This document shows positions 52,593 through 61,770 of a stretch of DNA of 64,000 nucleotides, piece after piece. The position numbers and the translations under genes are program-made. The stretch's first letter is position 1, and the number at the start of each line of letters is the position of its first letter. The notes beneath the pieces are model-generated. The model was not told the DNA's origin and did no database searches. It saw only the letters and a list, made by a program, of their open reading frames with translations. Source of the DNA: Agromyces albus (GTDB taxonomy: Bacteria > Actinomycetota > Actinomycetes > Actinomycetales > Microbacteriaceae); the NCBI RefSeq assembly GCF_004134825.1, contig NZ_SDPN01000001.1:184800-248799 (forward strand). Direction: 5' to 3'.

Positions 52593-52621
52593 TTGCAAAA
52601 CGTTTTGGGTCCCGCTAGCGT
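52593..52621 (+). promoter_or_regulatory. Promoter of the anchored GH32 gene with palindrome CAAAACGTTTTG
   Basis: TTGCAA (52593-52598), 17-nt spacer, TAGCGT (52616-52621). The palindrome CAAAACGTTTTG (52596-52607) overlaps the -35 and has a central CG as LacI-family operators do, but differs from the TGACAACG sites. A leader of about 120 nt follows. Confidence 0.6.
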
Positions 52622-52751
52622 GGCCCCGATTCCTCGAGTGGCGCTTGCGCTCCTCCCAACAGACAGCTGCGAAGGCGCACCGCCGATTCCGACGGACCGC
52701 CGCTCAAGCGGGTCCCGAGTGTCGTCGGTGCGCGAACCACGACGGAGGATC

Positions 52752-54512
52752 ATGAACCGAACACACCCACGCGACGCGCCGCCCGGCGCGGTCGAGCGTG
52801 CGCGTGCGCGACGGTGGCCGAGACTCGCCAAGTGGATCGCGGCTGCGCGCTTACGCGCTCGACGGTGGCCGAGACCGCTCATCTGGGTGACGGTCGCGGT
52901 GGCGGCGGTCACCGGCGTGGTGCTCGCACTCGTGCTGGCGCCGGGCGGCCTTCCCGGCGCCGTGGCGCCCACGCCCGAGGCATCCGCCGGCCCGGAGCCC
53001 GAGTACCAGCGCCCTGCGGACTGGTCACCGTACCGCCCGGCGGTGCACCTCACACCTGGTGAGCGCTGGATGAACGACCCGCAGCGGCCGTTCTGGCTCG
53101 ATGGGCGCTGGCATTACTACTACCTCTACAACGCCGACTACCCCGAGGGGAACGGCACGGAGTGGTACCACGCGACCTCCACCGACCTCGTGCACTGGCG
53201 CGAGGAGGGCATCGCGATCGAGAAGTACGACAACGGACTCGGCGACATCGAGACCGGCAGCGCCGTGATCGACACCGAGAACACGGCTGGCTTCGGCGCC
53301 GGCGCGGTCGTCGCCATCATGACCCAGCAGCTCGAGGGCGTGCAGCGGCAGTCGCTCTTCGTCTCGACCGACGGCGGCTACCGGTTCGAGCCGTACGACG
53401 GCAACCCCGTCATGGACAACCCCGGCGAAGCCCACTGGCGCGACCCGAAGATCATCTGGGACGACGCGAGCGGAGCGTGGCTCATGGTGCTCGCCGAGGG
53501 GAGCAAGCTCGGCTTCTACACCTCTCCTGACCTCAAGGACTGGACCTACCAGTCGGCGTTCGCACGAGACGACCTCGGCATCCTCGAGTGCCCCGACCTG
53601 TTCCAGATGTCCGTCGATGGCGACCCCTCGAACGCGAAGTGGGTGCTCGCGGCCGGCGTCAACGGCGGCGAGCACGGCATGACGACGGGTACCGCCTATT
53701 GGACTGGCGAGTGGGACGGCGCGTCGTTCGTCGCCGACGACCAGGAACCCAAGTGGCTCGATCGAGGCGCCGACTTCTACGCGACGGTCACCTGGGACGA
53801 CCCCCGTCTGCCCGAGGCCGAACGGCTCGCCTCCCGATACGCGATCGGATGGCTCAACAACTGGGCGTACGCGGGCGACCTCCCGACCGAGGACTGGCAT
53901 GGCGGCGCCGACTCGATCGTGCGCGAGCTCGGGCTGCGCACCGTCGACGGGCGACCCACGCTCGTCTCAACTCCTGCCGACGCGATCAAGACGCTCGAGG
54001 GGGAGCCGCAGACCGCCCGGAACCTGCGCGTGACGGATGCCGTGACGGATGCCGCAGCGACACCGCTCCCCCAGCCGAGCTCCGACGCCTACCGCCTCCG
54101 CCTCGAGGTCGCGCCCGACCCGACCGATCCCGCCTCTGAGGTGCGGTTCCGCATCAAGGAGGGCGACGGCTCGTTCGCCACCGTCGGCGTCGACTTCGAG
54201 GCAGGCGTCGCCTTCGTGTCACGCGACGCGGATGCCGCAGCCGCCGACATGCCCGACATCTACCGCGAGACCCGCACGGCTCCTGCGCCGATTCGAGACG
54301 GGGTCGTGACCCTCGACCTCGTCGTGGACGCCTCCTCGGTGGAGGTCTTCGTGAACGGTGGCGAGTCGGCGCTGTCGAGCCTCGTCTTCGGTGCACCGCG
54401 CGCGAACGGACTCTCGGTCGAGTCGGTCGGCGGGGTCACCGGGCTCCGCTCCCTTCGGCTCGCGCCTCTGGCGGTCGCGAAGGTCGAGCGGGCCACGGAC
54501 GTCGCGGGCTGA
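52752..54512 (+). CDS. Membrane-anchored GH32 fructan hydrolase
   Basis: A 586-residue protein with an arginine-rich cytoplasmic start, one membrane anchor (about 43-63, no cleavage site) and a surface GH32 domain: Asp109 in WMNDPQRPFW, WRDPKIIW and Glu in LGILECPDLF, followed by the C-terminal beta-sandwich (DASSVEVFVNGG). NDPQRP in place of NDPNG is seen in some levan- and fructan-specific members. Short direct repeat in the N-terminus (RARRWPR twice; GACGGTGGCCGAGAC twice). GGAGG is only three nt from the ATG. It probably trims fructo-oligosaccharides at the cell surface. Confidence 0.92.
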   Translation: MNRTHPRDAPPGAVERARARRWPRLAKWIAAARLRARRWPRPLIWVTVAVAAVTGVVLALVLAPGGLPGAVAPTPEASAGPEPEYQRPADWSPYRPAVHLTPGERWMNDPQRPFWLDGRWHYYYLYNADYPEGNGTEWYHATSTDLVHWREEGIAIEKYDNGLGDIETGSAVIDTENTAGFGAGAVVAIMTQQLEGVQRQSLFVSTDGGYRFEPYDGNPVMDNPGEAHWRDPKIIWDDASGAWLMVLAEGSKLGFYTSPDLKDWTYQSAFARDDLGILECPDLFQMSVDGDPSNAKWVLAAGVNGGEHGMTTGTAYWTGEWDGASFVADDQEPKWLDRGADFYATVTWDDPRLPEAERLASRYAIGWLNNWAYAGDLPTEDWHGGADSIVRELGLRTVDGRPTLVSTPADAIKTLEGEPQTARNLRVTDAVTDAAATPLPQPSSDAYRLRLEVAPDPTDPASEVRFRIKEGDGSFATVGVDFEAGVAFVSRDADAAAADMPDIYRETRTAPAPIRDGVVTLDLVVDASSVEVFVNGGESALSSLVFGAPRANGLSVESVGGVTGLRSLRLAPLAVAKVERATDVAG

Positions 54513-54545
54513 GCCAGCGCGCCGCGCGCACTCATTCCGCCGATC

Positions 54546-54600
54546 GAGTTGCCACTTGAGGCCGTTGAGACGAGATCAATGCGGCCAGAACTGGCAACTC
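54546..54600. terminator. Bidirectional hairpin between convergent genes
   Basis: GAGTTGCCA (54546-54554) pairs with TGGCAACTC (54592-54600), with an inner GGCCG/CGGCC pair. It separates the GH32 gene from the convergent LuxR gene. Confidence 0.6.
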
Positions 54601-54631
54601 GGGGTGTCCTGGCTCGCGAGGTGGGCCGGCG

Positions 54632-57616
54632 TCAGCTCAGCGCGCCAGCCCGGTACGCGGCTTCGGTGCGGGTCGCGGCGCCGAGCTTGCGGAGGATCGC
54701 CGAGACGTGCACGCTCGCCGTCTTGCCGCTGATGAAGAGTCGCTCGCCGATCTGCCGGTTGCTGAGGCCCTCGGCGATGAGCTCGAGCACCTGCCGCTCG
54801 CGCGCGGTGAGTTCGGCCGTGGCCGCCCCATCGGCGTCGGATGCTGCAGAGCCGGCCACACCGCCGGCTGCAGCCACGAGGCCCGCGCCGCCGCCAACGC
54901 CGTCGAGGGCGATGCCCGCCGCCGCGGCGACCCGCACGACGCGATCGCGCACGGCACCGACTCCCCCGGATTCGGACATGTCGAGGGATGCCTGGAGCGA
55001 TGCGCGCGCGGCGGGCCGATCGGCGCCCCCGAGCTCGGCCTCGGCCTGCCGGAGGAGCGCGTAGGGCGCAAGGAAGCCGGGAGCGGTGGATGCCGCGGAC
55101 GCCTCGACCGCGGAACGCCACGCCGCGATGTCGGTGCCGGGCACGCCCGCACCGGCACCATCGGATGCCTCGGCGAGCTCGGCCTCGAAGAACGCGCCCC
55201 AAATCGGGTGGCTCGGCCAGAACGTCATCCGATCGAGCAGCGCTCGGAACGCCGGAGCGGCGGCCTCGACCTCGGACGCGGTGGCATCGGTGACGGCGCG
55301 CGGCCTGGCCCGCACTGCGGCGATGACGCGAGCGGCCGCCCACAGGTAGGGCAACGCGTAGCCGGGAAGCGGCGGATGGATCTCGTCGAGGATGCACCGC
55401 GCCTCGCGCCACGCGCCGGGCAGGTCGTCGTTGGCGAGGGCGAGTTCGATGGCCACGCGCCCGACACCCAGCCGAGTCTGCATCTCGACCTCCATCACGC
55501 CGAGGAGCGACGAGCGCACCCTGCGGTAGAGGTCGGTCGCGCCTGCCGTGTCGCCGCGCCAGAGCATCGCCCAGATGCGCGCCCGGAGCACGTAGACGTT
55601 GAACGGCGTCGGCGCGTCGAGGGCGAGCGCGCGGTCGATGAGCTCCTCGGCGCGCTCCCATTCACCGAGTGCGAAGAGCGGATCGACCGCGTTCGACGCG
55701 AGGATGACGCCCGAGCTTCGCTCGACGCCCTGCTCACGTGCTCGCGCCAGGCCCTCTTCGGCGAGGCGCACGGCCTCGCGGTGATTGCCGATGAGGTAGT
55801 GCATGTCGGACGCATTCACCCAGTAGCGCAGGAGCGCCCCGCCGTCGCCCTCGGCGAGCTCGCGGGCGCGCTCGACGAGCGCAACGCCCTGCTCGACCTC
55901 GCCGCGTGCGGCACGGCTGACACCCGCGATGTTCGTGGCGACCGAGGTGTACCGCGGCGAGCCGGCGCCGGCCGCGACGTCGATCGCCTGGTCGGCCATG
56001 TCGACGGCGTCGTCGAGCCGGCCGTCGATCATGAGCCGACCGGCGAGCGCTGTGAGCACCGTGGCCCGAAGCTCATCCGCACCCGAGTCGCCGAGGACCT
56101 CGAGCGCCTCCTCGAGGGTCTCGATCGAGCCCGGCCTGCCGAGGTTCCCGAGGTACAGCGCCTTGTCGCGAAGGAGCCGCGGATACTGCGGTTCATCGCG
56201 CGGGCACTCGGCGAGCGCGGCCTTGATGAGTGCGAGGCTGCGTTCGCCCTCGCCCGCGTTGCGGAGATGCGAGGCGGTGCGACCCATGAGCTCGAGCTTG
56301 CCCATGCCGGCAGCCGCGACCGGGTCGGGAACGACGTCCCACAGGCCGAGGGCTCGTTCGCCGAGCTGTGCTGCGGTGGCGTACGCGGCGGCGGCACGGG
56401 CCTCGCGCATGGCCTGCATCGTTGCGGGGAAGGCGCGCGCTGCGTCGTGCGCGCCGAGCCAGTGGTAGGAGATCTCGGCGGCGAGGCGCCGCGTGCCTGT
56501 GGCGGCGGCGGCCTCGTAGGCCTCGGCATAGCGCGCGTGGAACCGCGCCCGCTCGCCTGGCAGCAGGTCGGCGAGGATCGCCTCGCGCACGAGCGCATGC
56601 CGGAAGGCGTAGTCGTCGCCCTCGATCATGAGCACGCCCGCGAGCACGCTCTCGCGTGCCGCCGTGTCGAGCTCGTCGGGCGTGCCGTCGTGCACCGCTG
56701 CGAGGAGGGCGTGCGAGATGCGCACCCCGCCCGTGGCCACGAGGCGCAGCAGCTCCTGCGCCGACTCGGAGAGCCGCTCGTACCGGGCGAGCAGGAGTTC
56801 GCGCAGCGTGTCGGGCACCTCGCCCTCGTCGCGGCATCCGTCGATGCCGACGAGCTCCTCGACGAAGAACGGCACGCCGTCGCTGCGGCGGAACACCGTG
56901 TCGAAGACGCTCTCGCTCGGCGCCTCGTCGGCCATGAGCGACTTCGCGAGCTTGCGCACCTGCGCGCGAGTGAGCCGGCCGAGTTCGCGGCGCTCGACCC
57001 AGCGGTCGCGCTCGGCTTCAGAGAGGAACGTGCGCACCGGATGCCCCCGCGTCACGTCTTCGCTGCGGTAGGTCAGGACCGTCAGCACGCGGCTCGACCC
57101 GAGCGCGCGCATGAGGAAGCGGAGCAGGGTCAGGCTCGCGGCGTCGATCCAGTGCAGGTCTTCGATCATGAAGACGATCGGCCGCTCGCGCGAGAACGTC
57201 TCGAGGAGCACCGCGATCGCCTCGTGCAGCTGTCCGCTGGCGATGCCCGCGCCGGGGGCGCCGACGTCGCCGGACTCGGATGCCGCGAGCTCGGGAAGGA
57301 GTGCCACGAGTGCCGCGCGACCAGGGCCGACGGCCTCGAGCACGCGCGAGGCGCCCTCTTCGGCCACCAGGGTGCGGAGCGCCGTCTTCACCGGCGCATA
57401 CGGCGCCGCGACGCTGCCAAGGTCGACGCACTGGCCGGCGAGCAGCCGGACGTCTGGCGCGAGCCCCGCCGTGAACTCGCGCACGAGCCGGGTCTTGCCG
57501 ATGCCCGCCTCGCCGCCGATGATGACGGTGAACGGCGCACCGGCGCGCACCTCGTCGAGGCGTGCTTCGAGCCTCGCGAGGTCGGCGTGTCGGCCGATCA
57601 TGGCCGGCGCTGACAT
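54632..57616 (-). CDS. Large ATP-binding LuxR family regulator (LAL type)
   Basis: A 994-residue regulator of the MalT/LAL kind: an AAA-like NTPase with Walker A GGEAGIGKT (34-42) and Walker B-like VFMIEDLHWID, a long alpha-helical TPR-like sensor (about 350-880; e.g. ARGEVEQGVALVERARELAEGDGG) and a C-terminal LuxR HTH (LTARERQVLELIAEGLSNRQIGERL in sense). I chose ATG 57616, after which the protein reads MSAPAMIGRHADL; no clear ribosome site is visible. LALs often activate secondary metabolism or sugar use; it is convergent with, not inside, the fructan locus. Confidence 0.9.
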   Translation of the reverse strand: MSAPAMIGRHADLARLEARLDEVRAGAPFTVIIGGEAGIGKTRLVREFTAGLAPDVRLLAGQCVDLGSVAAPYAPVKTALRTLVAEEGASRVLEAVGPGRAALVALLPELAASESGDVGAPGAGIASGQLHEAIAVLLETFSRERPIVFMIEDLHWIDAASLTLLRFLMRALGSSRVLTVLTYRSEDVTRGHPVRTFLSEAERDRWVERRELGRLTRAQVRKLAKSLMADEAPSESVFDTVFRRSDGVPFFVEELVGIDGCRDEGEVPDTLRELLLARYERLSESAQELLRLVATGGVRISHALLAAVHDGTPDELDTAARESVLAGVLMIEGDDYAFRHALVREAILADLLPGERARFHARYAEAYEAAAATGTRRLAAEISYHWLGAHDAARAFPATMQAMREARAAAAYATAAQLGERALGLWDVVPDPVAAAGMGKLELMGRTASHLRNAGEGERSLALIKAALAECPRDEPQYPRLLRDKALYLGNLGRPGSIETLEEALEVLGDSGADELRATVLTALAGRLMIDGRLDDAVDMADQAIDVAAGAGSPRYTSVATNIAGVSRAARGEVEQGVALVERARELAEGDGGALLRYWVNASDMHYLIGNHREAVRLAEEGLARAREQGVERSSGVILASNAVDPLFALGEWERAEELIDRALALDAPTPFNVYVLRARIWAMLWRGDTAGATDLYRRVRSSLLGVMEVEMQTRLGVGRVAIELALANDDLPGAWREARCILDEIHPPLPGYALPYLWAAARVIAAVRARPRAVTDATASEVEAAAPAFRALLDRMTFWPSHPIWGAFFEAELAEASDGAGAGVPGTDIAAWRSAVEASAASTAPGFLAPYALLRQAEAELGGADRPAARASLQASLDMSESGGVGAVRDRVVRVAAAAGIALDGVGGGAGLVAAAGGVAGSAASDADGAATAELTARERQVLELIAEGLSNRQIGERLFISGKTASVHVSAILRKLGAATRTEAAYRAGALS

Positions 57617-57687
57617 GGTCACTGATTCATCGTCCCACGTACCGCCGACACCGAGGGAGGCCGCGTCGAGCGCGGCGACCCGCGCCG

Positions 57688-57873
57688 TCACCGCAGGGCG
57701 AGGCGAACCGCGAAATGGTGGCCGCGGTTGCGGCTCGGCGCTGCCTCGGGCGACGACGTCGCGTCGCCCGAGCGCCGCGCCTCGATGCTGCGCCGCACCG
57801 CGAGCTCCCGCTCGGCGCGGTGCACGTCGGCGTTGTGCATCTGCAGGGCGACGAGATCAGCCGAGAACTGCAT
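57688..57873 (-). CDS. Small hypothetical protein (61 aa)
   Basis: An ATG preceded by GGAGG (four-nt spacer) opens a 61-codon frame: hydrophilic, no signal peptide, starting MQFSADLVALQMHNADV and rich in Arg/Ala with a C-terminal …HHFAVRLALR. No family recognised beyond short Microbacteriaceae-type proteins. It is 71 nt upstream of the LuxR start on the same strand and may be co-transcribed with it. Confidence 0.6.
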   Translation of the reverse strand: MQFSADLVALQMHNADVHRAERELAVRRSIEARRSGDATSSPEAAPSRNRGHHFAVRLALR

Positions 57874-57989
57874 GATTCCTCCAGGTTTTCGATCCGGCCT
57901 CTCCGACCGGATGCCTCAAGCGTGCTCGCTAAGGCCCCACCCGCTCATCGGGCGATCGCCCTATTTCTCCGCATGAGGCGGCGGGCACA

Positions 57990-58019
57990 CCTCAGACCGT
58001 GGAGTTCCACGGCCTGAGG
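57990..58019 (-). terminator. Hairpin downstream of the 36-aa membrane protein
   Basis: CCTCAG-ac-CGTGG-agtt-CCACG-gc-CTGAGG, a two-part stem 36 nt past the stop at 58055 on the minus strand. The remainder of 57874-58054 holds nothing else obvious. Confidence 0.6.
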
Positions 58020-58054
58020 AGGGTGGGATCGAGCGCGACCGGTCGTTCTTCAGC

Positions 58055-58165
58055 TCAGCGCTGCAGCGTCGGCGTACGGTGGTAGCCGTCGCGCCGGAAC
58101 TGCACGAACGCAGCGGCGATCGCCAGTGCGGCGATCAGTCCGATGACGAGCATGGTTGCGAACAT
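58055..58165 (-). CDS. 36-aa single-pass membrane protein
   Basis: MFATMLVIGLIAALAIAAAF forms one membrane helix, followed by a basic tail (QFRRDGYHRTPTLQR). Its ATG shares an A with the stop of the upstream PNPOx-like gene (TGATG), and AAGGGGGT within that gene's last codons acts as ribosome site, so translation is coupled. Too short for usual gene callers. Function unknown. Confidence 0.7.
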   Translation of the reverse strand: MFATMLVIGLIAALAIAAAFVQFRRDGYHRTPTLQR

Positions 58166-58857
58166 CACGCACCCCCTTTCCAACAGTCGAGTCTTCGGTT
58201 CGCGGGATTCGGTGTCGCCAGTGCCGCCACCGATTTCGGCGTCAGGGTGCCGGGAGGTGTCAGCCCGGAGGGGACGGGCGCTCCCCAGGCGCGCCGCAGC
58301 GGCACCACGCCGGCCCAGGTCGTGTGGTCCTCGCCGTCGTCGGCCGCCTCAGACGGCCCGGCCGCTCGTACCTTCATGACCACGTCGTCGAGCGGGAGGC
58401 GCAGCACGCGAGTGGCGGCGACCTCCTTGCGGGTCATGGCGCGCACCTCGGCGGAGCGGCCCGGCATGAGCTTTTCCGAGAGCGCCAGGAGGGCGGCATC
58501 CGCTCGCTCGCCCTCGACCGGTTCGAACACCCCGTAGACGACCGCACTGCGGTAGTTCATCGAGCTGTCGAAGAGCGAGCGCGCGAATACGAGCCCGTCG
58601 AGCGCGGTGACGGCGAAGGCCACCGTCGCTCCCTCAGCCGCGGCGCGCAGGGCGAACCCGCCGCCGGTCGAGCCGTGCACGAGCACGTGGTCGCCGTCGC
58701 GCGCGAATCCCATCGGCACGACGACGGGCCTGCCGTCGACGGATGCCGCGAGGTGACCGACGAGTTCGGTGTCGAGCAGCTCGAACAGCGTGTCGCGGTC
58801 GTGGGTCTGGCGTTCGGCGAGGCGGCGGATGCGCCGCTGGGCACTGGTGTTCGTCAT
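58165..58857 (-). CDS. PNPOx-like flavin/heme split-barrel protein
   Basis: A 230-residue protein: RRLAERQTHDRDTLFELLDTELVGHLAASVDGRPVVVPMGFARDGDHVLVHGSTGGGFALRA in sense, the opening of the Pyridox_ox_2 group, then a longer C-terminal part than usual (PLDDVVMKVRAAG, EDHTTWAGVVPLRRAWGAPVPS). Related proteins bind FMN, F420 or heme. Divergent from a MocR regulator, as pyridoxal-related genes often are. An upstream in-frame GTG at 58863, six nt after GACACT, is an alternative, leaderless start. Confidence 0.85.
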   Translation of the reverse strand: MTNTSAQRRIRRLAERQTHDRDTLFELLDTELVGHLAASVDGRPVVVPMGFARDGDHVLVHGSTGGGFALRAAAEGATVAFAVTALDGLVFARSLFDSSMNYRSAVVYGVFEPVEGERADAALLALSEKLMPGRSAEVRAMTRKEVAATRVLRLPLDDVVMKVRAAGPSEAADDGEDHTTWAGVVPLRRAWGAPVPSGLTPPGTLTPKSVAALATPNPANRRLDCWKGGA

Positions 58858-58883
58858 GGTCACGCTGCTAGTGTCGCGGGCAT

Positions 58884-58925
58884 ACTGGTCGCCTCGGCAG
58901 TCCACTTCACGCGGCAACGACCAGT
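58884..58925. promoter_or_regulatory. Inverted repeat ACTGGTCG-N26-CGACCAGT, candidate MocR site
   Basis: Two exact 8-bp half sites (58884-58891 and 58918-58925) in the 85-bp divergent region between the PNPOx-like and MocR genes. Confidence 0.6.
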
Positions 58926-58942
58926 CCAGTTGAGGAGTATGC

Positions 58943-60412
58943 ATGGACGGCCCTCTGCTCGTCATCGACCGCGACGCCGCGCAGCCGATCGGCGTGCAGC
59001 TCGTCGCCGGACTCCGACGCGGCATCCTCACGGGTGCGCTGCGCCCCGGCGATCCGGTTCCGTCGACGCGGGCGCTCGCGTCGGAGCTCGGCGTCTCGCG
59101 CAGCGCGGTCGTCGCGGCGTTCGAGCAACTCGCCGGCGAGGGCTACCTCGAGATGCGGCAAGGAGCGGCCACGCGCGTCGCGGCGATCGAGCACGAGCGG
59201 GCGGCCGTCGCGGCGAGCCCGGCTGCGCCGACAGCACCCACGAGACCCGGCGGAGAGGCGGTCGGATCGACGGATGCCGCGGTGCCGCTGAGTCCCGGCG
59301 GCGTCCTCCGTGCGCGTCTCGACCTGATCCCCGGGCGCCCCTCGACGGCTCGCCTCGACACCCGCGCCTGGCGCGCGGCATGGCGGCACGCCGCATCGCT
59401 CGAGATCCCGTCGGAGTCGCCGCCGCCGTTCGGGGTGCCGAGCCTGCGCGCCGAGATCGCCGACCACCTGCGGCAGGCCCGCGGGGTGGCATGCTCGGCC
59501 GACGACGTGGTCGTCACGTCGGGAACGAGCGAGGCCGCGGCACTCGTGGCGTCCGCTCTCCGCATCGTCGTCGACGGCACGCCGGTGATCGCCGTCGAGC
59601 ATCCCGGTTACCCCCTGGCCCGCCGTTCGCTCGAGAACCGCGGCGCCCGCACGGTGCCGATCGGTGTCGACGCCGACGGACTCGTCGTCGAATCGCTCGT
59701 ACGGATGCCGCAACCGCTGCATGCCGTGATGGTCACGCCGAGTCACCAGTACCCGATCGGCGGGCGGCTTCCCGTGGCCGCGCGGCTCGAGTTGCTCGAG
59801 TGGGCACGCGCCGCCGACGCGCTCGTCATCGAAGACGACTACGACAGCGAGTTCCGCCACCTCGGCGCACCCCTGCCCGCGCTCGCCTCGCTCGATCATG
59901 GGGAGCACGTGGTGCTCGTGGGCAGCTTCTCGAAGGTGGTCACCCCGTGGCTCCGCATCGGCTACCTCGTGCTGCCGCGGAGCGCGAGCGTTCGCGAGGC
60001 GATCGGCGACATCAGGGCGAGCGAGTTGTGCCCGGTGCCCGGTGTCGCACAAGAGGCGGTCGCGGCGCTGCTCGCGAGCGGCGCCGTGCGCCGGCACATC
60101 GCCACGGCCCGGCGCGACTACGCGCATCGGCGGCAGCTCGTGCTGCATGCCCTCGACGGCATAGACCGGGCACCCCTCTCGGCGCTCGACGGCGGGCTGC
60201 ACGCGGTGGTGCGGCTCGCGAGCCACGCGGTATCCGTCGCCGTCGTCGCCCGGCTCGCCGCCGAAGGGGTGGGCGTTGCGCCGCTCGCCGACTACTCGGC
60301 GGTGCCCGGTGACGAAGAGCCCGGCATCGTGATCGGGTACGCGAGCCCGAGCGACACGCACCTCGCCGAGGGCCTCGATCGCATTCGCGAGGCGCTGCTC
60401 GCGCTCGCCTGA
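58943..60412 (+). CDS. MocR/PdxR family transcriptional regulator
   Basis: A 489-residue fusion of a GntR-type winged HTH (about 14-75; GVQLVAGLRRGILTGALRPGDPVPSTRALASELGVSRSAVVAAFEQL in sense) with a fold-type I aminotransferase domain (about 115-489). The PLP lysine is in GSFSKVVTPWLRIGY; IEDDYDSEFR carries the cofactor Asp. GAGGAG precedes the ATG. MocR proteins sense PLP or a substrate amine; here the target is likely the divergent PNPOx-like gene. Confidence 0.93.
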   Translation: MDGPLLVIDRDAAQPIGVQLVAGLRRGILTGALRPGDPVPSTRALASELGVSRSAVVAAFEQLAGEGYLEMRQGAATRVAAIEHERAAVAASPAAPTAPTRPGGEAVGSTDAAVPLSPGGVLRARLDLIPGRPSTARLDTRAWRAAWRHAASLEIPSESPPPFGVPSLRAEIADHLRQARGVACSADDVVVTSGTSEAAALVASALRIVVDGTPVIAVEHPGYPLARRSLENRGARTVPIGVDADGLVVESLVRMPQPLHAVMVTPSHQYPIGGRLPVAARLELLEWARAADALVIEDDYDSEFRHLGAPLPALASLDHGEHVVLVGSFSKVVTPWLRIGYLVLPRSASVREAIGDIRASELCPVPGVAQEAVAALLASGAVRRHIATARRDYAHRRQLVLHALDGIDRAPLSALDGGLHAVVRLASHAVSVAVVARLAAEGVGVAPLADYSAVPGDEEPGIVIGYASPSDTHLAEGLDRIREALLALA

Positions 60413-60568
60413 GCACGCCGGCGATGACGGGCGAAAATGCTCAGGTCAGCTGCCAAAAACGTGGACCGAACTCCCAGCGAATGTCAAGGGTCTACGCAAA
60501 TGGGGCCAGTCGTGGTGCAGTTGAACTGCAGTCGCGACGAGATCGCGACCAACCGAAGGAGGCAGACC

Positions 60569-61054
60569 ATGAGTGAAACCAGGAGCGTCGCCGACCGCGG
60601 CTACGCAGAGACAGCAGTGCAGAAAACCGCACTGGTCGTCGGGATCGTGTTCCTCCTCGTCGGCATCGCGGGATTCATCCCCGGACTCACGACCGGCGTC
60701 GAGACCATGACCTTCGCAGGCCACGAATCAGGTGCCCTGCTCCTCGGTGTATTCCAAGTGTCGATTCTCCACAACATCGTGCACCTGCTCTTCGGTGTCG
60801 CCGGCCTGGCCTTCGCCCGAAGCGCGGCCGGATCGCGGAACTTCCTGATCTGGGGCGGTGTGGTGTATCTCGTGCTCTGGGTCTACGGCCTCATCGTGAC
60901 CGGTGACCACCCCGCGAACTTCGTGCCGATGAACGCCGCAGACGGCTGGCTGCACCTCGCGCTCGGCGTCGGTATGGTCCTTCTCGGCATCTTCGTCGGG
61001 CGGAACCTGGCGACGACCAGGGCGCGCGAGCCACGCGGACGCACAGCGGTATGA
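60569..61054 (+). CDS. DUF4383 membrane protein
   Basis: A 161-residue protein with four membrane helices. The family pattern is clear: VGIVFLLVGIAGFIPGLT, SILHNIVHLLFGVAGL (His in the helix), GGVVYLVLWVYGL and NAADGWLHLALGVGMVLLG. Function unknown; common in actinobacteria. AAGGAGG lies ahead of the ATG at 60569; an upstream frame extension to 60437 is not supported. 60413-60568 otherwise holds no gene. Confidence 0.85.
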   Translation: MSETRSVADRGYAETAVQKTALVVGIVFLLVGIAGFIPGLTTGVETMTFAGHESGALLLGVFQVSILHNIVHLLFGVAGLAFARSAAGSRNFLIWGGVVYLVLWVYGLIVTGDHPANFVPMNAADGWLHLALGVGMVLLGIFVGRNLATTRAREPRGRTAV

Positions 61055-61071
61055 CGGTCGCGTGATCGAGC

Positions 61072-61101
61072 CAGGTGGTCGGTCGGAAGGCCGGCCACCT
61101 G
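61072..61101 (+). terminator. Terminator-like hairpin after the DUF4383 gene
   Basis: CAGGTGG (61072-61078) pairs with CCACCTG (61095-61101), extended by inner CGG/CCG. Confidence 0.6.
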
Positions 61102-61169
61102 CCCGCGCCGTGCGTTCCGACCGTTCTTTCCGACTGCGCTTTCCACAGGTGCGTGTCGGCGGGCGGGGC

Positions 61170-61175
61170 TAGCCT
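61170..61175 (+). promoter_or_regulatory. Leaderless -10 element (TAGCCT)
   Basis: TAGCCT, then GCTGGC, then ATG at 61182. Confidence 0.6.
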
Positions 61176-61181
61176 GCTGGC

Positions 61182-61742
61182 ATGAGCCGATGTGGCATCG
61201 TGCTCGCCGATGGGCACCCGTGCTTGGGGGCGGTCGACGCCGATGCGCCGCTGAACCTGTGCAACGAGCACCTGCTCGTGGCCTACGACTGGGTCGCGCG
61301 CGACGCCGGCGTCGTCGACCTGCTGCCGAGTCCGTGCCTGGCGTGCGGCTCGCGCATCGGCGTGCGGTATCCGTCGGGGTGGCTCTGCGCCGAATGCGAG
61401 TGGCGGGTGGGCGACATCCCCGACGACGAGTTCGAGCGTCCGAGGGTCGAGGTCGTCTACTACATCCGGTATCGCGACCAGATCAAGATCGGCACCTCGG
61501 CGAATCCCCGGCTCCGGCTCGCGGGCATTCCGCACGACGTGGTGCTCGCGTTCGAGCGCGGCGGCCGCGCCCTCGAGCGGCGACGACACGAGCAGTTCGC
61601 GGCGCACCGCTACCCCGGCACCGAGTGGTTCGCCGTGCACGACGCGCTCCTGGCGCATCTCGCCGAGGTCGGTGTGGGCGTCGACGACCCCTGGCTGGAG
61701 TACGAGCGCTGGCGTCTGCGGCAATCGGCGCTCCGCGGGTAG
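61182..61742 (+). CDS. GIY-YIG/T5orf172-like protein with cysteine-rich N-terminus
   Basis: A 186-residue protein. The N-terminal half has zinc-ribbon-like cysteine pairs (CLACGSR and LCAECEW); the C-terminal half (VEVVYYIRYRDQIKIGTSANPRLRLAGIP, then RRRHEQFAAHRYPGTEWFAV) is the T5orf172/GIY-YIG nuclease-like fold with its early YY and KIG/R pattern and a Glu in PGTEWF. Such domains appear in phage and bacterial nucleic acid enzymes. Chromosomal, solitary, no phage neighbours. Start from the leaderless promoter. Confidence 0.8.
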   Translation: MSRCGIVLADGHPCLGAVDADAPLNLCNEHLLVAYDWVARDAGVVDLLPSPCLACGSRIGVRYPSGWLCAECEWRVGDIPDDEFERPRVEVVYYIRYRDQIKIGTSANPRLRLAGIPHDVVLAFERGGRALERRRHEQFAAHRYPGTEWFAVHDALLAHLAEVGVGVDDPWLEYERWRLRQSALRG

Positions 61743-61770
61743 CTGTACTCGGCGGCCCACCAGATGACGT

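Noticed and set aside
61182..61742. Homing endonuclease or phage gene based on the GIY-YIG-like domain
   Set aside because: No intron, intein or phage genes around it; the promoter and flanking genes look chromosomal.
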